64,000 nt of DNA from Ixodes scapularis. Lineage: Eukaryota; Arthropoda; Arachnida; Ixodida; Ixodidae. A program made the position numbers and the translations under genes. Each line of letters starts with the position of its first letter. Within the stretch, counting starts at the first letter, position 1. The stretch spans positions 58,474,792 through 58,538,791 of the forward strand of contig NW_024609880.1 in NCBI RefSeq assembly GCF_016920785.2, given 5' to 3'. Shown here piece by piece: positions 46,350 through 58,222 of this stretch. A model generated the notes under the pieces. It ran no database searches. It was not told where the DNA came from and saw nothing but the letters and a program-made list of their open reading frames with translations.

Positions 46350-47095
46350 GACGTCCCATGTGTGCTAGGGCGCATGGAGGTGTGGGTGCAAGCAGGAGTG
46401 GGAGGAAGCTGCAGCGTTCTACTTCTGGAAAAGACGCGAGAAAACGAGGAGGTTTTCTCTTCTCCTCCGACCCCTCTCCTCCTCCCGGGAATATTTCTGC
46501 GGGCGCTCATGCTCGTGTGTCGTGGTATCCGGTCAACTTGTTTGAAGACCGTTGGTGAAAGGCCAATTTGTCGATAGACAACTTGTAAAGCAGGCCACTC
46601 TGTTATGAAATGCGAATGGCAGAATATGTTGTTTTCGATACACACTGCGTCAGCTGGTATCTCTCTGAGAACTCATTGAAATGTGTGTTAGGAGCAAGGG
46701 TACGACTCCCACCAACCGTATTATCTACTGGGAAGTGCTAGACTTGGGGTGCACAATCAAAACATTGGGCGAGCCAAAGTTTTGTTTATTAAAATTTGTG
46801 CAGGCCGCGCCTAGTGTGACGCGTTGCACATTTTGGCTCCGATCAGGCTTCCGATATCAGGTGTTATCGTACTCGTTTCCGTCTTTTGCACATCTCGCAA
46901 TGTCATGTCTGTCACGGCAGATCAAAGGCGATTCTTGTTCAGAGTCGTCAGTCAGTCATCAGCAAGTGGTTCGGGCAGTTGTAGCCCTGATGATGCGAGT
47001 ACATCCAAGACTCGAGAGCCGCTGCCTGCCCGTGACAAATGAGACTGCGAAATCCGCATAGCTGGGGCCCCCATGCCGCTTATTTGTCTGCGCGC
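46350..47095 (+). other. Non-coding stretch before the gypsy relic
   Basis: Short frames only. One contains MSVTADQRRFLFRVVSQSS from about 46910, which could be internal retroelement sequence, but no gag motif is present. A fragment near 47040 (GACTGCGAAATCCGC) resembles 49382, extending the similarity of the two flanking repeats. Confidence 0.35.
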
Positions 47096-47529
47096 CTAAT
47101 GTACTACATTCTTGCCGAGTGCGTCAACCGTTCATCGCCCTGTTTTTGTTTCTCTGCGCATAACCAACATGCTCAGGTACTGCTGTCTGTTGTGAAAGTA
47201 GTCATGAACGACTATGCGAACCGTCTCCGATGTTGCCATGTGTCCGAGTGTCAACAGACGATTATCTGACGACCAGCTTGGTTTGTGTCTCTGTGCATCA
47301 CCAGTATCGCTGAAACGGTGCTGTCTATCCTGGAATTGGTAGTGAACTAAGACTCGACTGGTCGCTCAGATCTCCCTGTGTTTCACAGCAAGATGACATA
47401 TGCTCCCTGGTTGCTATCCTGTTTCAGAATTCAGTGTTTTAGGGAACCGTTCGTGCGGCTATGGTACAATCTGTCAACCTCCAAATAGTCATGTTCTGAC
47501 GCTGATCTAGACCATAACCTCGATCGTAC
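47096..47529 (+). repeat. Left direct repeat flanking gypsy pol (candidate 5' LTR)
   Basis: Runs GTACTACATTCTTGCCGAGT...CAGTGTTTTAGGGAACC...CCATAACCTCGATCG and is matched, with about one 135-bp unit fewer, by 49443-49742. It contains two degenerate copies of the tandem unit seen at 45830-46345. Same orientation as the gypsy pol relic between them, so decayed LTRs are plausible; clear TG...CA ends and a target duplication were not found. Confidence 0.55.
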
Positions 47530-47744
47530 CATGGCCAATGGCGCTGTCGTCTGCGTGCAATGCCATGCTAGCCACACTTCGGGTGCTCTTGAAAAAAAAG
47601 GCTGGACAGATTTGAAATATAACGGAAAGGAGACGTGTCCTTGTCTTCAAACAGTGGCGTTCCTTAGTGGTCGCGGGTCAAGACTTTTGTGGCATGGTGT
47701 GCTGGACTTGTCGGGGCTCCCAAGGCAGCGGGAGGCTATCGACT

Positions 47745-48890
47745 GCGCGTTGGCTTAACCAAGCTGAATTAGGCCGTCCTCATAGAGCAGCATATGATAC
47801 CGACCGTCGACCACGCGTTCGGGTTGCTGGGAAGCGCTACCATCTTCTCAAAACTAGGCGCAATGTCTGGGTTTCATCAGGTACGCCTCTCCGCAAACTG
47901 CCAGACGTACATGACGTTCATTACAGCCTTCGGGCTATTGTATTATCGCTGCGTGCCCTTCAAATTACTTAGCCCCGGACGTGTTCCAGAGCCCAATGTC
48001 ACTGATTCTCGAGGGAATTAAAGGATCTGTCAACGTGGTAGACGATATCCTGGTGTATGGAAGAGACCGGTCTAAATCCGACAGCAGACTACAAGCTGCC
48101 CTCGAGAGACTACAGCAATCGAGCGTCACGCCAAATGTCTCCAAGTGCCGCCTCGGGGTGTCGTCCGTCGAGTTCCTTGGTGTGGTACAGAGTACCAGCG
48201 GCTTAGCAGCACACCCCGACCAGGTCCCCTTGCCATCAGGGGTATGCAATTTCTCACAGACGTGCAAGGCGTGCGGCGCCTCCTGGAAATGCTGAACCAC
48301 ATCGAACATTTCATGCTGAACTTGTCTGCCGTCACGGCGCCAATCAGGCTCGTCCTAAATAAGAACACGATCTGGACCTGGAGGACTAGTCAAGCTTCAG
48401 CCTGTGACTCGCTAAAGAGGATGGTGGCATCCAGCTCCTGCGTGGCTCCATAGAACCCAAAGTGTCAAGCAATCGTTTCTGCAGGCACCTGCTCGTACAG
48501 CCCGGGAGCCGTCCTCCTGCGGGAGTAACATCTGGTGAGCGCTGTTGGGCAGTAGTCACTGACTTACTGCCCAACAGCGGTAGAGCCAAATCGAGAGGGA
48601 AGCGCTGGGAGTCCTGTGGGCCATCCAGAGGTTAAAAAAGTTTCTGCGCAATCTGAGCTATTTTGTCAAAACCGACCAGCATGCAGTCTCTGATCCAGTT
48701 GCTGGGCTCCACCGACATCATGCCTTGCCGCCTCCAGCGGTTCCTCATCCGGCTGCTGCGCTATGTTCCTGGCAAGTGCCTCGCCACTGCAAACTTTCTC
48801 TCTAGAAACCCCGAGGTCCTCGCACCAGCTGCGTCTACTATGGACAGCGTCGAGCTCTTCGTGTCACAGGTTGTGACTGAACACTCTAAG
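47745..48890 (+). pseudogene. Ty3/gypsy pol relic: reverse transcriptase and RNase H
   Basis: The segment encodes the middle of a gypsy-type polymerase of the Mag/K02A2.6-like group, broken by at least three frameshifts and stops. First FSKLGAMSGFHQVRLSANC and MTFITAFG (about 47850-47940), the RT fingers/palm. After a frameshift near 47970 comes VVDDILVYG, the xxDD catalytic box, then NVSKCRLGVSSVEFLGVV. RNase H pieces follow: PIRLVLNKNTIWTW, SYSPGAVLLRE and ALGVLWAIQRLKKFL. The domain ends with RLQRFLIRLLRYVPGK, a phrase typical of this group, near 48735-48785. Integrase is absent: sequence after 48890 has no HHCC or DDE motif. It lies between related direct repeats that may be its LTRs. A dead element, not a host gene. 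Confidence 0.85.
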
Positions 48891-49442
48891 ACAAAAGGAA
48901 GGAGAACGGTAGCAACATCGTGTTTACCTCCATTTCACTGACAAGCCCCCAAGCGAATCCAAGAAGCAGGGAGGAAGAAGAAGACATCTTCCGTCTTTTT
49001 GAGGATGACGGGAAGAAAGTTATTCCACCTGATCTTTGTGAGCTGCTCTAGGCTTTGACATTCCTTTATTGTTTTCTTTCCGACACGCTGCACGCGCAGT
49101 TTGATAAGCAGTATTTGTGTGCCCACGAATCCCCACGCAGCAGTATAAGTTACTTGAAGTTGTGAACCTTTGTATGTCAACCGCAGGGCGTCCATAGTAT
49201 ATTCTCCCAAGGATGCAGAGTAGTGTGCTGGTTTATACCCTTCATTTTGTCAAATAAGTAAACGAAGCCTTCATGAACTGCCATGTTCCAAAATGGTGCT
49301 ACGTACACCGGACACGAGTGAGGCGCAAGGGCCTCCCGAGCCTGCTTGAGTCAATTTCAGCGTAATGACGGTGAGCCCGTGACTACGGTGACCGCAAAAT
49401 CCACCGTTGCAGCGACCCTGCCTGTTAGTAGTCTGGCTCTAC

Positions 49443-49742
49443 CGTACTATGTTCTTACAGAGTGTGTCAACCGATGATCACCTTCTGTTCCGTTTCTCCA
49501 CGCATAACCAGCATCGCTACTGCCGTGCTCTCTACTGTGAAAGTGGTTGTGAACGAAGACGCTAACTGTCACCGAGCTCACCTTCTGTTTCGCAAGGAGT
49601 TGACGTATGCTCTTTGCTTACACTATTATATTTCACGTTTCAGTGTTTTAGGGAACCATGTGTGTGGTTACTGTGCAGTCGATGTACGCGTGGATAGTCA
49701 TGTTGTGAAACTGATCGAAACCATAACTTTAATCGGGCATTC
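49443..49742 (+). repeat. Right direct repeat flanking gypsy pol (candidate 3' LTR)
   Basis: Similar to 47096-47529 at both ends (TTCTTACAGAGTGTGTCAACC; CAGTGTTTTAGGGAACC; AGTCATGTTGTGAAACTGAT) but shorter by about one internal 135-bp unit. Confidence 0.55.
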
Positions 49743-49840
49743 TCTGCATTGTATTGACAGCTTCTTCCAGCTTGCTTCTTGTAGGCATAAATTAATTGAG
49801 ACGTGTGTGATAGTCCGCCTTTTATTGTTCCCGATCTGGG

Positions 49841-49896
49841 GATTGTGATGGGAGCAGTACACCAGCTGCAGCTGGTGTACTGCTCCCATCACAATC
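49841..49896. repeat. Perfect 56-bp palindrome without spacer
   Basis: The 28 bases GATTGTGATGGGAGCAGTAC plus ACCAGCTG are followed immediately by their exact reverse complement, with no loop. Perfect palindromes of this size are unstable in cloning and replication, so it may be recent, or a sequencing/assembly artefact. Confidence 0.95.
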
Positions 49897-49900
49897 ACAC

Positions 49901-49940
49901 AAGGGTGAAAACACAAGCCATGGCCCGTGTTTTCACCCTT
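49901..49940. repeat. 14-bp inverted repeat next to the palindrome
   Basis: AAGGGTGAAAACAC (49901-49914) and GTGTTTTCACCCTT (49927-49940) enclose a 12-base centre that contains CCATGG. It begins four bases after the 56-bp palindrome. Confidence 0.9.
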
Positions 49941-50014
49941 GCTTTAATGTTGAAGAACAAAACTGTTCGCGTTTCTTCTTTTTTCTTTTGTTTTCTCTTT
50001 TTTAACCCCCCTAT

Positions 50015-50030
50015 CCCCCCCCCCCCCCCC
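50015..50030 (+). repeat. Poly-C tract, 16 bp
   Basis: Uninterrupted C run. Confidence 0.95.
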
Positions 50031-50044
50031 TGGGCACAGTAGCC

Positions 50045-50490
50045 AACCGGGACGAACAAACCAGGTGAATTTCTGTTTTCCTATTCTGATTTTTCTTCTT
50101 CATCACCTCAAGCCGATTTTTCGTCGTCTCTCCCATCGTAGACTGCTGGCAGGCAAACTGTGGCCTATCAATGTGCAGTCTTTCGTTTTCCAGCGCCACT
50201 GTGTCCACTTGCCTAATGGTTGTAAAGATTTTCCCCATTCTTTTTCAACACCTCTGGGCATTTTAAGCCCCAGCAGTGGAGTTTCTCCAGGCAATATCCA
50301 AACGGATGACTGGTGCTTGGTTTTGAGAGTTCAATGGATAGTCCAAGTTTTCTCGCTTTTTGCAATGACATATATTTACTCTTAGGGTTGTCACTTTGGA
50401 ATTGGTACGGCGTGCCTTGGAACCACACCACCCTTGCCTGGTTTTGAGCTTCCGTCGAAAAGGTCCATTCTCACTTTGGAGGGGTACCAC
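50045..50490 (-). pseudogene. Unrecognised minus-strand protein-like fragment
   Basis: On the minus strand two overlapping frames give peptides of natural-looking composition, for example VVWFQGTPYQFQSDNPKS then LGLSIELSKPSTSHPFGY and, after a shift, a basic segment ending near the poly-C tract. I do not recognise a family. It could be a decayed retroelement gene or host-gene fragment, or chance. It precedes the plus-strand LINE without a visible link. Confidence 0.2.
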
Positions 50491-50582
50491 GAATTTCGGG
50501 GGAGGTGTGGGACGGTGTGTCGAACTCGACCTTGTGGGGTGCTAGGGGTGTGCATCTGTATAAGCAGGATTGTATATTTGAA

Positions 50583-53255
50583 GGATGCTGGGCGGTATTC
50601 TTGGTGATGTTGAGGTATTATCAGAATTCACAACCATGACTGAAGCAATAAAAACTGATTGTATTGTAATAGGTGGTGATTTCAATCTCCCTAATTTTGA
50701 CTGGAACCAACAAGGCGCTTTTTCTGGCGCAACTCGAGGGCACGCTGCAGTTATGTCTAATTTTATGAATTTGTTTGCACTCACTCAGACTGTTGCAGCC
50801 AACTCGAGGAAACCACGTTCTAGATCTTTTTCTCACAAATGAACCAGACCTGTTACAATCTACCCTAGTGATACCAGGTATTAACGATCATGACATTGTT
50901 GTTTGTGAAATGAATCTAGGGCACATAAAAATTGACAACAGCAGTACTAGACGTATTTACAATTATGCGAAAGCCAACACAGCGGAGTTTTGCAACGCGC
51001 TAGACTCGCACTTTATAGTTTTTGAAACACTTGCTGAATCTTGTACTGTAAGCGACCTTTGGATATTTTTTAAGAGGAAGATACTAGAACTTCAAGAGCG
51101 CTTTGTCCCTACTTGGATCCTAACTACCAGACGAAATAAAAGCAAGCCTTGGTTTACAAAACAACTTCAAAGCTTGACACAGCGAAAACAAAGAATATAT
51201 CGTGCATTTAAGAAAAACCCAATTGCTGTAAATCTCGACAAATTGAAAGCAATATCCAGCGAATTAAAAACTAAAATAGCCGAAGCGAAGTGTGTTTACT
51301 TTGAATCATTTCAGGGTAAAGTTAAAGAAAATCCGAAAGAACTTTGGAAGTACATTAAGAAAAATAAAAAAAAGATAACAGTTATTTCAGCTCCGTATTT
51401 TCGTTACCAGTGGCAGATAATGTCCGAACTGAAAGGCCTGTTTGGGGTGGAGTAGCGCCCATGGAAGACATATTGTTTGATTCACATGGGAGAAACATTT
51501 TACTGGAGCGATCAAGTGTTTCAAAGGCTGCAGGCCCGGACGGCTTACCAAATGCCCTGCTGAAATCCTGTGCACGTTCGATTACTCCATATTCGAAAGT
51601 GATTTTTGAGAAGTCTTTGCATGATTGCGCTCTTCCTAATGACTGGAAAATAGCGTCTGTTCTTCCCGCTCACAAATCAGGTGCTCGTAATGTTATTTCA
51701 AATTACAGTCCTATTTCTTTAACTTCCGTTTGTTGCAAAATTCTAGAACATATTTTATATACGTCTATTCAGAAGCACATTGATGGTCATTCTTGGTTTA
51801 ACCCATTCCAACACGGCTTCCGGAAAGGGCTGTCGTGCGTGACACAGTTAACAGAATTCACCCATGATATCGCACAAGCACTGGACAACCGTGCAACTGT
51901 AGACTGTGTCTTTATAGACTTTCGGAAAGCAGTCGACTTGGTTCCCCATACATTATTGGTGCAAAAATTATCGAATTTTAATATTAATCATAAAGTTATT
52001 TTCTGGATTGCTGAGTATCTCCGTGAAAGACGTCAGTACGTCGTAGTTAGTGGTGCATTATCGACAATCGCTGATGTGACATCAGGGGTGCCACAGGGAT
52101 CAGTCTTAGGACCTTTGCTTTTCTTAATTTATATAAATGATATTAATGAAAACGTTGCGTCGTGTATGAGAATGTTTGCCGATGATGGCGTACTGTATAA
52201 AAAAATAACCTGTGAAAGTTATAATCAGATAGTACAGAATGATTTAGATGCAATATACACCTGGTGCGAAAAATGGGGGATGAAACTTAATCTAGATAAA
52301 ACTGTGTCCATAACGTTTTTGAGAAAGCAAGTGAAAACTAATTTTCGTTATGTAGTCAACAATATTATCTTACAAGCAGTGTCTGAATATAAGTATTTAG
52401 GCGTCTACTTCACAACCTCGCTGAGTTGGCATCGACATGTGGATTTCACTATTGCAAAAGCTAGCAGATTTTTAGGGTTCATAAAGCGCAACACTAGACA
52501 GTTTCCGCATGACATCCGAGAACTCTTGTATAAAACTAATGTGCGCTCCATACTAGGATATGCCTGCACGGTATGGGACCCTCCGATAAACACTGACGAA
52601 GAGAAAATAGAGAAAGTGCAAAACCTAGCCGCTCGGTATGTGTTAGGAAAACCAAAACGGGGCGGTGATTTTAGCGCGACGCGTGAAAGACAAACATTAA
52701 AATGGGACACACTCGAGCACCGTCGAGCAAAGCTTCGTTTAAAGCTTTTCCATAGCATATATCATTCACAATCTGGTATTAAATGCGAAACCTATATTTC
52801 TTCACCACATTATGTATCTGCTCGTGTGGATCATGCCTACAAAGTGCGTGAGCTTAGATGCAAAACTGTAGCATACAGTAGCTCTTTTTTCCCTAAAACG
52901 ATTTCCCAATGGAATCGGTTGCCTTCAACCATAGCGTCTGTTATAGACAATGATGCTTTTTATGCTGCCCTAGAAACAGTCACGTCATTCGATTGAAAAG
53001 GTTCATAGCACGATTCTATTAATGTTTTTGTAAAACTTGTTGCAACCTTCTCCGTGTGTCGCGATAGTTGTGGCTTTGTTGTTTCATGTTCGCGAAATCC
53101 TTTTTGTTCGATTGATTGTCTTTTTATGAATGTTTCCAATGTAGTACCTGTTACGTCATACTTGATTTTTGTGTATAACCCCCCCCCCCCCCACACTGTA
53201 AAGCCGAAAGGCGCTGTGGGTATCAAATAAATAAAATAATAAAATTAATAAAAGA
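50583..53255 (+). mobile_element. CR1/L2-like non-LTR retrotransposon, 5' truncated
   Basis: The element keeps the end of its endonuclease, the whole reverse transcriptase, a 3' UTR of about 250 bp containing a 14-bp poly-C tract (53179-53192), and an AT-rich tail of AAATA/AATAA repeats at about 53225-53255. The simple-repeat tail rather than poly-A fits CR1/L2-type LINEs. No target duplication was identified. 5' truncation is the usual fate of LINE insertions. Confidence 0.85.
50585..52996 (+). pseudogene. LINE ORF2: endonuclease end plus reverse transcriptase
   Basis: The product would nick target DNA and copy the LINE RNA there. The frame starts inside the endonuclease: IVIGGDFNLPNFDWN at about 50665-50705 is the conserved GDFNLP block. 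A frameshift near 50805 moves to the frame carrying RGNHVLDLFLTNEPDLL and GINDHDIVVCEM, the endonuclease C-terminus with its SDH-like motif as NDHD. A second shift near 51410 leads into 528 uninterrupted codons. These hold AAGPDGLPNALLKSC, LTSVCCKILEH, CVFIDFRKAVDLVPH, TSGVPQGSVLGPLLFL and MRMFADDGVLY, so the RT catalytic aspartates are present. KYLGVYF and SILGYACTVWDP follow, and the protein ends ...ALETVTSFD. Two frameshifts and the missing N-terminus make it non-functional as written, but the RT part is well preserved and hence fairly young. Confidence 0.9.
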
Positions 53256-53484
53256 GAAACTCCACGCTGAGCATTGTAGGTGGGACAATCCTAGACAAGC
53301 TGTCATGTCTTTGTAGCAATGCCGCTCGTTTTTGTCGAATATCTGCAGCAGAATCGTCGACGTTGGGGGAGCAAGACGACCGGAGAGGCTTAAGTCCACG
53401 GCTCGCATTTTACAAAGAGTCCGAAGGATCAGACATTTATTTTGTTTGGTGATTGGGCTGTGTGTGGCACTATACCTTGTTCAT

Positions 53485-53681
53485 CCTTAAGCTGACAGGG
53501 CAGTAGAAGAAACGTGCTCGTTGGACCAGTCAAAGGTAGCCCTTGCACCCCGTGATCACAATCTCTGCGAACTGCGCGCAGAAAGTGGGGTAGGCGATAA
53601 AAGACCAGAAATTGGTTGGCCGGAGAGGATGCAACGTCCAACGGCGAGGATGCAGCCTTCTACGCCCTGTCAGCTTAGGGG
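53485..53681. mobile_element. Small TIR element, about 197 bp
   Basis: CCTTAAGCTGACAGGGCAGT at the left is complementary to the right end, ACGCCCTGTCAGCTTAGGGG; the arms extend about 47 bp through CGTTGGAC. No target duplication was assigned; non-coding. Confidence 0.7.
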
Positions 53682-54149
53682 TGAACAGAGTATAGGGGTG
53701 GCGGGAATGGAGGGTCTTGGCTGTGGCGTCATCGCAGACTGCCTGAGCTTTGGTACGGTTATGAAAATAACAATGAGATGGAGGCGTTCAAGTCTCGGGT
53801 TCATCTAAAATTCTCACTTTCTTGGAAGGATGGTGGGTCATAAATTCCTAGGGAGCTAGACATGTTTGATATCCCCCCAAAATAATCACTCCTTCAGAGG
53901 AGGGGTGTGCCTTACTTGAACTCTACGTAGGAAATTCTGCAGGACTTCTCTCGAAACGTCGTGCAAATAAAAACCTCTGGTGCTGTTCACACTTCTTGAC
54001 CTTATCAAAGGAGAAGGCTAAATGAAGGCTGTTGGGAAGGAGGGGGGTATATTTACTGATTGAAGTTGTGACTCAACCAGATTGTCACAGCAATTTAGTA
54101 AGTTCTTTTACTATTCTCTCTCCCTTTATAAAATACATTTCCGACTGTA

Positions 54150-54311
54150 CTCGCAGACAACTTTCTGTGGCTATGCAGTCAAAGGTAGAGCACGTGCGGC
54201 GCGCACTTGAGCGCCGATTGAAGCAGCGCGCACGGCTTCAATCGGCATTCATTGTGCGCGAGCGCATGCGCTCTACCTTTTACCGCGTAGCCACAGAAAG
54301 TTGTCCGCAAG
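54150..54311. mobile_element. Palindromic MITE with TA duplication
   Basis: Ends CTCGCAGACAACTTTCTGTG and its near complement ending AAGTTGTCCGCAAG are flanked by TA (54148-54149, 54312-54313). Arms of about 75 bp continue through GGCTA, AAAGGTAGAGC and CGATTGAAGC, so nearly the whole element is a hairpin. Confidence 0.85.
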
Positions 54312-54313
54312 TA

Positions 54314-55082
54314 TAGAGATCACAAGGCTTAGTTTCCTTCACGTGAGGGTCGATAAACGACTTCATGAACAGCACTAGCCCGTTGGGTACGTCACTGATG
54401 CGGAAGCCGGTGACCTCGTTTTTCTTTAATTAGCACCGTATGAGGGAGCAATCTCGTGCGCGCTTCAACAGGTCGAGAACGTCACCGGGGGTGTAGGCGG
54501 GACGGTGCACACTGTATAGACAAGTGTAGCATCCAACGGTGGTACCAGGAAAACGACGTCAACAGAGAAGGAGCTCGCGATTCAGCATAATGCAATGCCA
54601 CGGGCCCGTGAATTTTCAAAGTACGGGGTGGAGAAGGTATGAAAAGAAGAAACGCATCAGCCTCACCCATGTGATCACGAATAACACCGGTCATTAAACT
54701 TCAAGCCCTACCGCTTCATTCGACACCGACACGACGCTCGACATCAAACTGCATCAAACGCCCCAAAAGTGAAGGCGTCTGCTTCCGTACGCGTACTGCA
54801 ACTAGCGGAAGTGAAGTGTTGGACGGATGTCCTTCACAAGAATATATAAAAAATGCTTTGCGCAAGGATCATTTCCATTTATTATTAAGTACAGAATGAT
54901 GAAATCCGAATAATTTGTTTTTTTAGTATATGATTCAAGCTAGTCGGACTGATCATAACGCTGGTCAAGCAAGATAATGACAAACATTTTTATTTTTTCA
55001 TGACCCGTTTAAGATTTATTTATAATACATCGTTATTTGTCGCAATGGACTAACATTATAGATTTTGCCTCCATACTTCTTA
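54314..55082. other. Non-coding stretch
   Basis: No motif or repeat recognised. Confidence 0.4.
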
Positions 55083-55143
55083 AATGAAAACAGTACCTAC
55101 ACACCGCTGTCCATTGCGGTGTGTAGGTACTGTCTTTTTCATT
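55083..55143. repeat. Hairpin with about 25-bp arms
   Basis: AATGAAAACAGTACCTACAC-ACCGC, an 8-base centre, then GCGGTGTGTAGGTACTGT-CTTTTTCATT. One small mismatch and one bulge. Possibly a tiny MITE; no TIR or duplication boundary is clear. Confidence 0.85.
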
Positions 55144-58100
55144 AATCTCTAACGGCCAGCGACCAAAGAGCTCACCCGCACATGACAAGCTTATATGCGC
55201 CGCATGGAGAGAAGAATATCGAGTAGGAAGTGTCGGCCGCAGTGTCGGTTGTGTGGTTTTTGTGTATATGTCTATATCGGTGCTGTGTGATAGGTGGATA
55301 GCCCGATTCTAATAATTTGCTTGCTCGAGTTTTTTTTCTATTCTCTAAGTTCAGCATTTGTTCATCTGTCTAGCAGCCCCGTCGTAGCTACCGACGCCGA
55401 CGCCGTCGCACGTATGTACCTTTGCACGTAGCTACGTTTGCCGATTGGAGACTGTTTACTGCGTATAAAAGACATCGAACGAGAACATGCGCGTCCTGTG
55501 TGCTCTCACCTTGGCTGAAAGGCGCGCGGCTCACAGGGCTCGTCTCTCGCCTGTTCTCGGCTGCTGGTCGCCATGTTTTATGAGCCGTGTTTCGTGGAAG
55601 GCAGGAACGGTGTATCGTGTTAAAGTTTACACGGCACCTCATGTGCAGACGAATAACACACATGGCTGCGTGCAAAACGAACACGTTTTGACGTGTCCGC
55701 TATGGGACAACGGTTTACACGTCTGGGCGTGTTATTTTTGCTAACAGCGTATAGCACATATTTGCGTGTATTCATATTTTCAAGTTATACTGATCCTGTC
55801 ATGATATGCTAAGTATTGTGAGACGTTCACTATACAGCTAACTAAACGTTGGAATAAACGAATTGTATTATATCAAGACTAAAACAGTTTCTTGATGGCT
55901 GCAATGAGGGCGGCAGCTAGAATATAGGGAGTCGGGTCTTGCGGATGCCTCCTGAGCGACTAATTTCAAAATGGAAATCTTTGATAAGTGCTTATTTTTT
56001 CTAATTGATCCACGGGAATGAAGTTACAGTAGCTGTCCATTTTTTTCTCTGCAAGCCAAGTGAGGTACAAAAAGTTCAGGTGAACTTTTTATAATTTACC
56101 TCATGCCGAGCCAACGAAAGTGGCTGGGACGGAACTTCCATCGCACCACCGGCGTATCATCGAAGCTTGGGTTGTGCTGGGCGAGGGTCAAACACAACGG
56201 TATAGGACGCACACCCCTGGCAGCGCCCTACTCTCCAACTCGGAGTTTTATCAGTTTCAAGAGGGCTCAAAGAGGCGCAGCATGTACCGACGCTCACGCG
56301 CTTCGCTGTTTGCATTTCATTTGGACCCAGAAGGACATATGTTTTATTTGTCTAAATGTTTTTAATTACGATGGAAGAGATTGTATTTCGCTACTCACTT
56401 GAGGAGTGAATCAGACCGGCGCGAAAAACAAAAATTTCCCACTCCGAAAGCACCACAGGGGGCTGACTCCCAAACAGTGATTTTTGTTGTCTTAAGGGTA
56501 CCATGAAACAGGAAGGTTTTTATTGGCTTGCCTGGTGTAGCACAATCAAACATAAAATTAATTAATTAAACTACTCCAACTATTTTATGAATTAATGTGT
56601 CCCCACACTAAGCGCTTAATTGAATCAATTATATCCGAGGGGACATGATTGATCCAATTTTCATGTTTTCAAAAATGAAAGTCGCATTTGTCTCATATGC
56701 AGTTTCTTGTATATAGTCATGTTGAGACGCCGATTCTGCAGATTTTGCCACATTTCAATTTCTCTCTAAACATACTTTAGTATTCACTGAGTTTTTGATT
56801 TCTAAAAGGGAGAAACTGAGGGTTCGCAGCGCAATAAGCAATGCTTTTCATGCGTCAGAAACAATCACCTCAGAACTCAATGAACGCAATAGAATGAACA
56901 AACAATTGTAACTAATATTGTTCGGTCATTATCGTGCTCAGGCATTCCTATAGGGCCTTCCCTCTGACGCCAGAGCCTTCAACTTCAAGTCTGTACGTGT
57001 AATCATTGATAAACAAATATAAAAAAACACCTAACGACGGAGTGCATTAGCTGTCAAGGGACAGCCGAGCCGACTATGCTCCGTATCACAATGTGATGGA
57101 GCGCAGCCGACACTCTGTAGCCATCGCAGTCAAACCAGGGCTGTGAATGCATCGCCTGAGTACGCGCCCCGCGTGTCGCAGCACCTCTCCTGAAGGTCAC
57201 GTGGTAGTCGCACTGCACCTGATTGGCTCCGATGGCTCGTAGCGCTCGCTGAGGTCCGTCTAAGGGAAAACGGAGCATAGCAAAACTTCGCGGCATTGCA
57301 CCGGCGTGATTAGGCTCGGTGTAATGCGTCAAGGCTTAATGCCTCGATTGCTTGCCGGCTAATGGCGTTGCGTATTGTCAAATAATAATAAAAAGGCGAC
57401 TGTCGGTGAACGCTTAGACGGGGACTGGACGCAGGCATTGGCATTGTAACTTGCAGCGTAAAGGCTTCAATGCGTTCTTGGTATCTGTTTGGCCGCTTTC
57501 TATAAGCTTAGTTCGGTGGTTTGCGTTTGCGCCGTACATTGTGTGATGCCACAGCGGAAAACCAACTGTCTGAGTGGCCTATAGTTTTAAAGGGGCGGTG
57601 CGAGGCACAGCACACGTGCTGAGTTCGAGAGATGTTTTTGAATCTCCCCGCCATTGCAATGATTGCGCCGGAGCAATACCTCCAAAAAACAAAGGTATCA
57701 CTCCCCCCCCCCCCCCCCCAATACGTCATTAAGAGTTGATTCAGGCAGCCCCGCCATGGCCTTGTCAGCAATGCCGCCGGCGCGTGATGAACAGTCTCAT
57801 GACGAGTGCGACACAAACATACGGCGGCGCCATGAAGCATCTGTCCCACTTTGCTCCTACTTGCTCCGACCTTCGAAACATTTGCGTCCTGGGGCAGGTC
57901 GCGGATCGACTAACGACAACATAAAACGCGGGCCTTTTCTTTAGGGGAATATTGACCTGAGGCACTACACGAATGCCCCTCGACGCAGTGATCGCCACAA
58001 GCCCACGAAATCGAGTGCCTAAGTGGCGCTCGTGAACAATCTATGAGCCGCAATTTGATATGGGGTAATACCCGTGACCACGTAAGCAATGTGAGCCACG

Positions 58101-58222
58101 TAATTACCTCACCGCGTTTTTTGAAAGATAGATAGAAATAAAAAAGCCGCATTGATCCTAAAGCGTTTCACCATGACAAAGATATTTCTTGTAATGCTTG
58201 GAGTTGGGCTGGTTGCTTTGAC
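55144..58222. other. Non-coding stretch
   Basis: Mixed GC-rich and AT-rich sequence. A poly-C tract lies at 57703-57719. Frames of 80-113 codons show no recognisable domain. Confidence 0.4.
57703..57719 (+). repeat. Poly-C tract, 17 bp
   Basis: Uninterrupted C run. Confidence 0.95.

Noticed and set aside
56067..56100. Near-palindrome AAAAAGTTCAGGTGAACTTTTT
   Set aside because: Short, with no conserved context; probably chance in AT-rich DNA.
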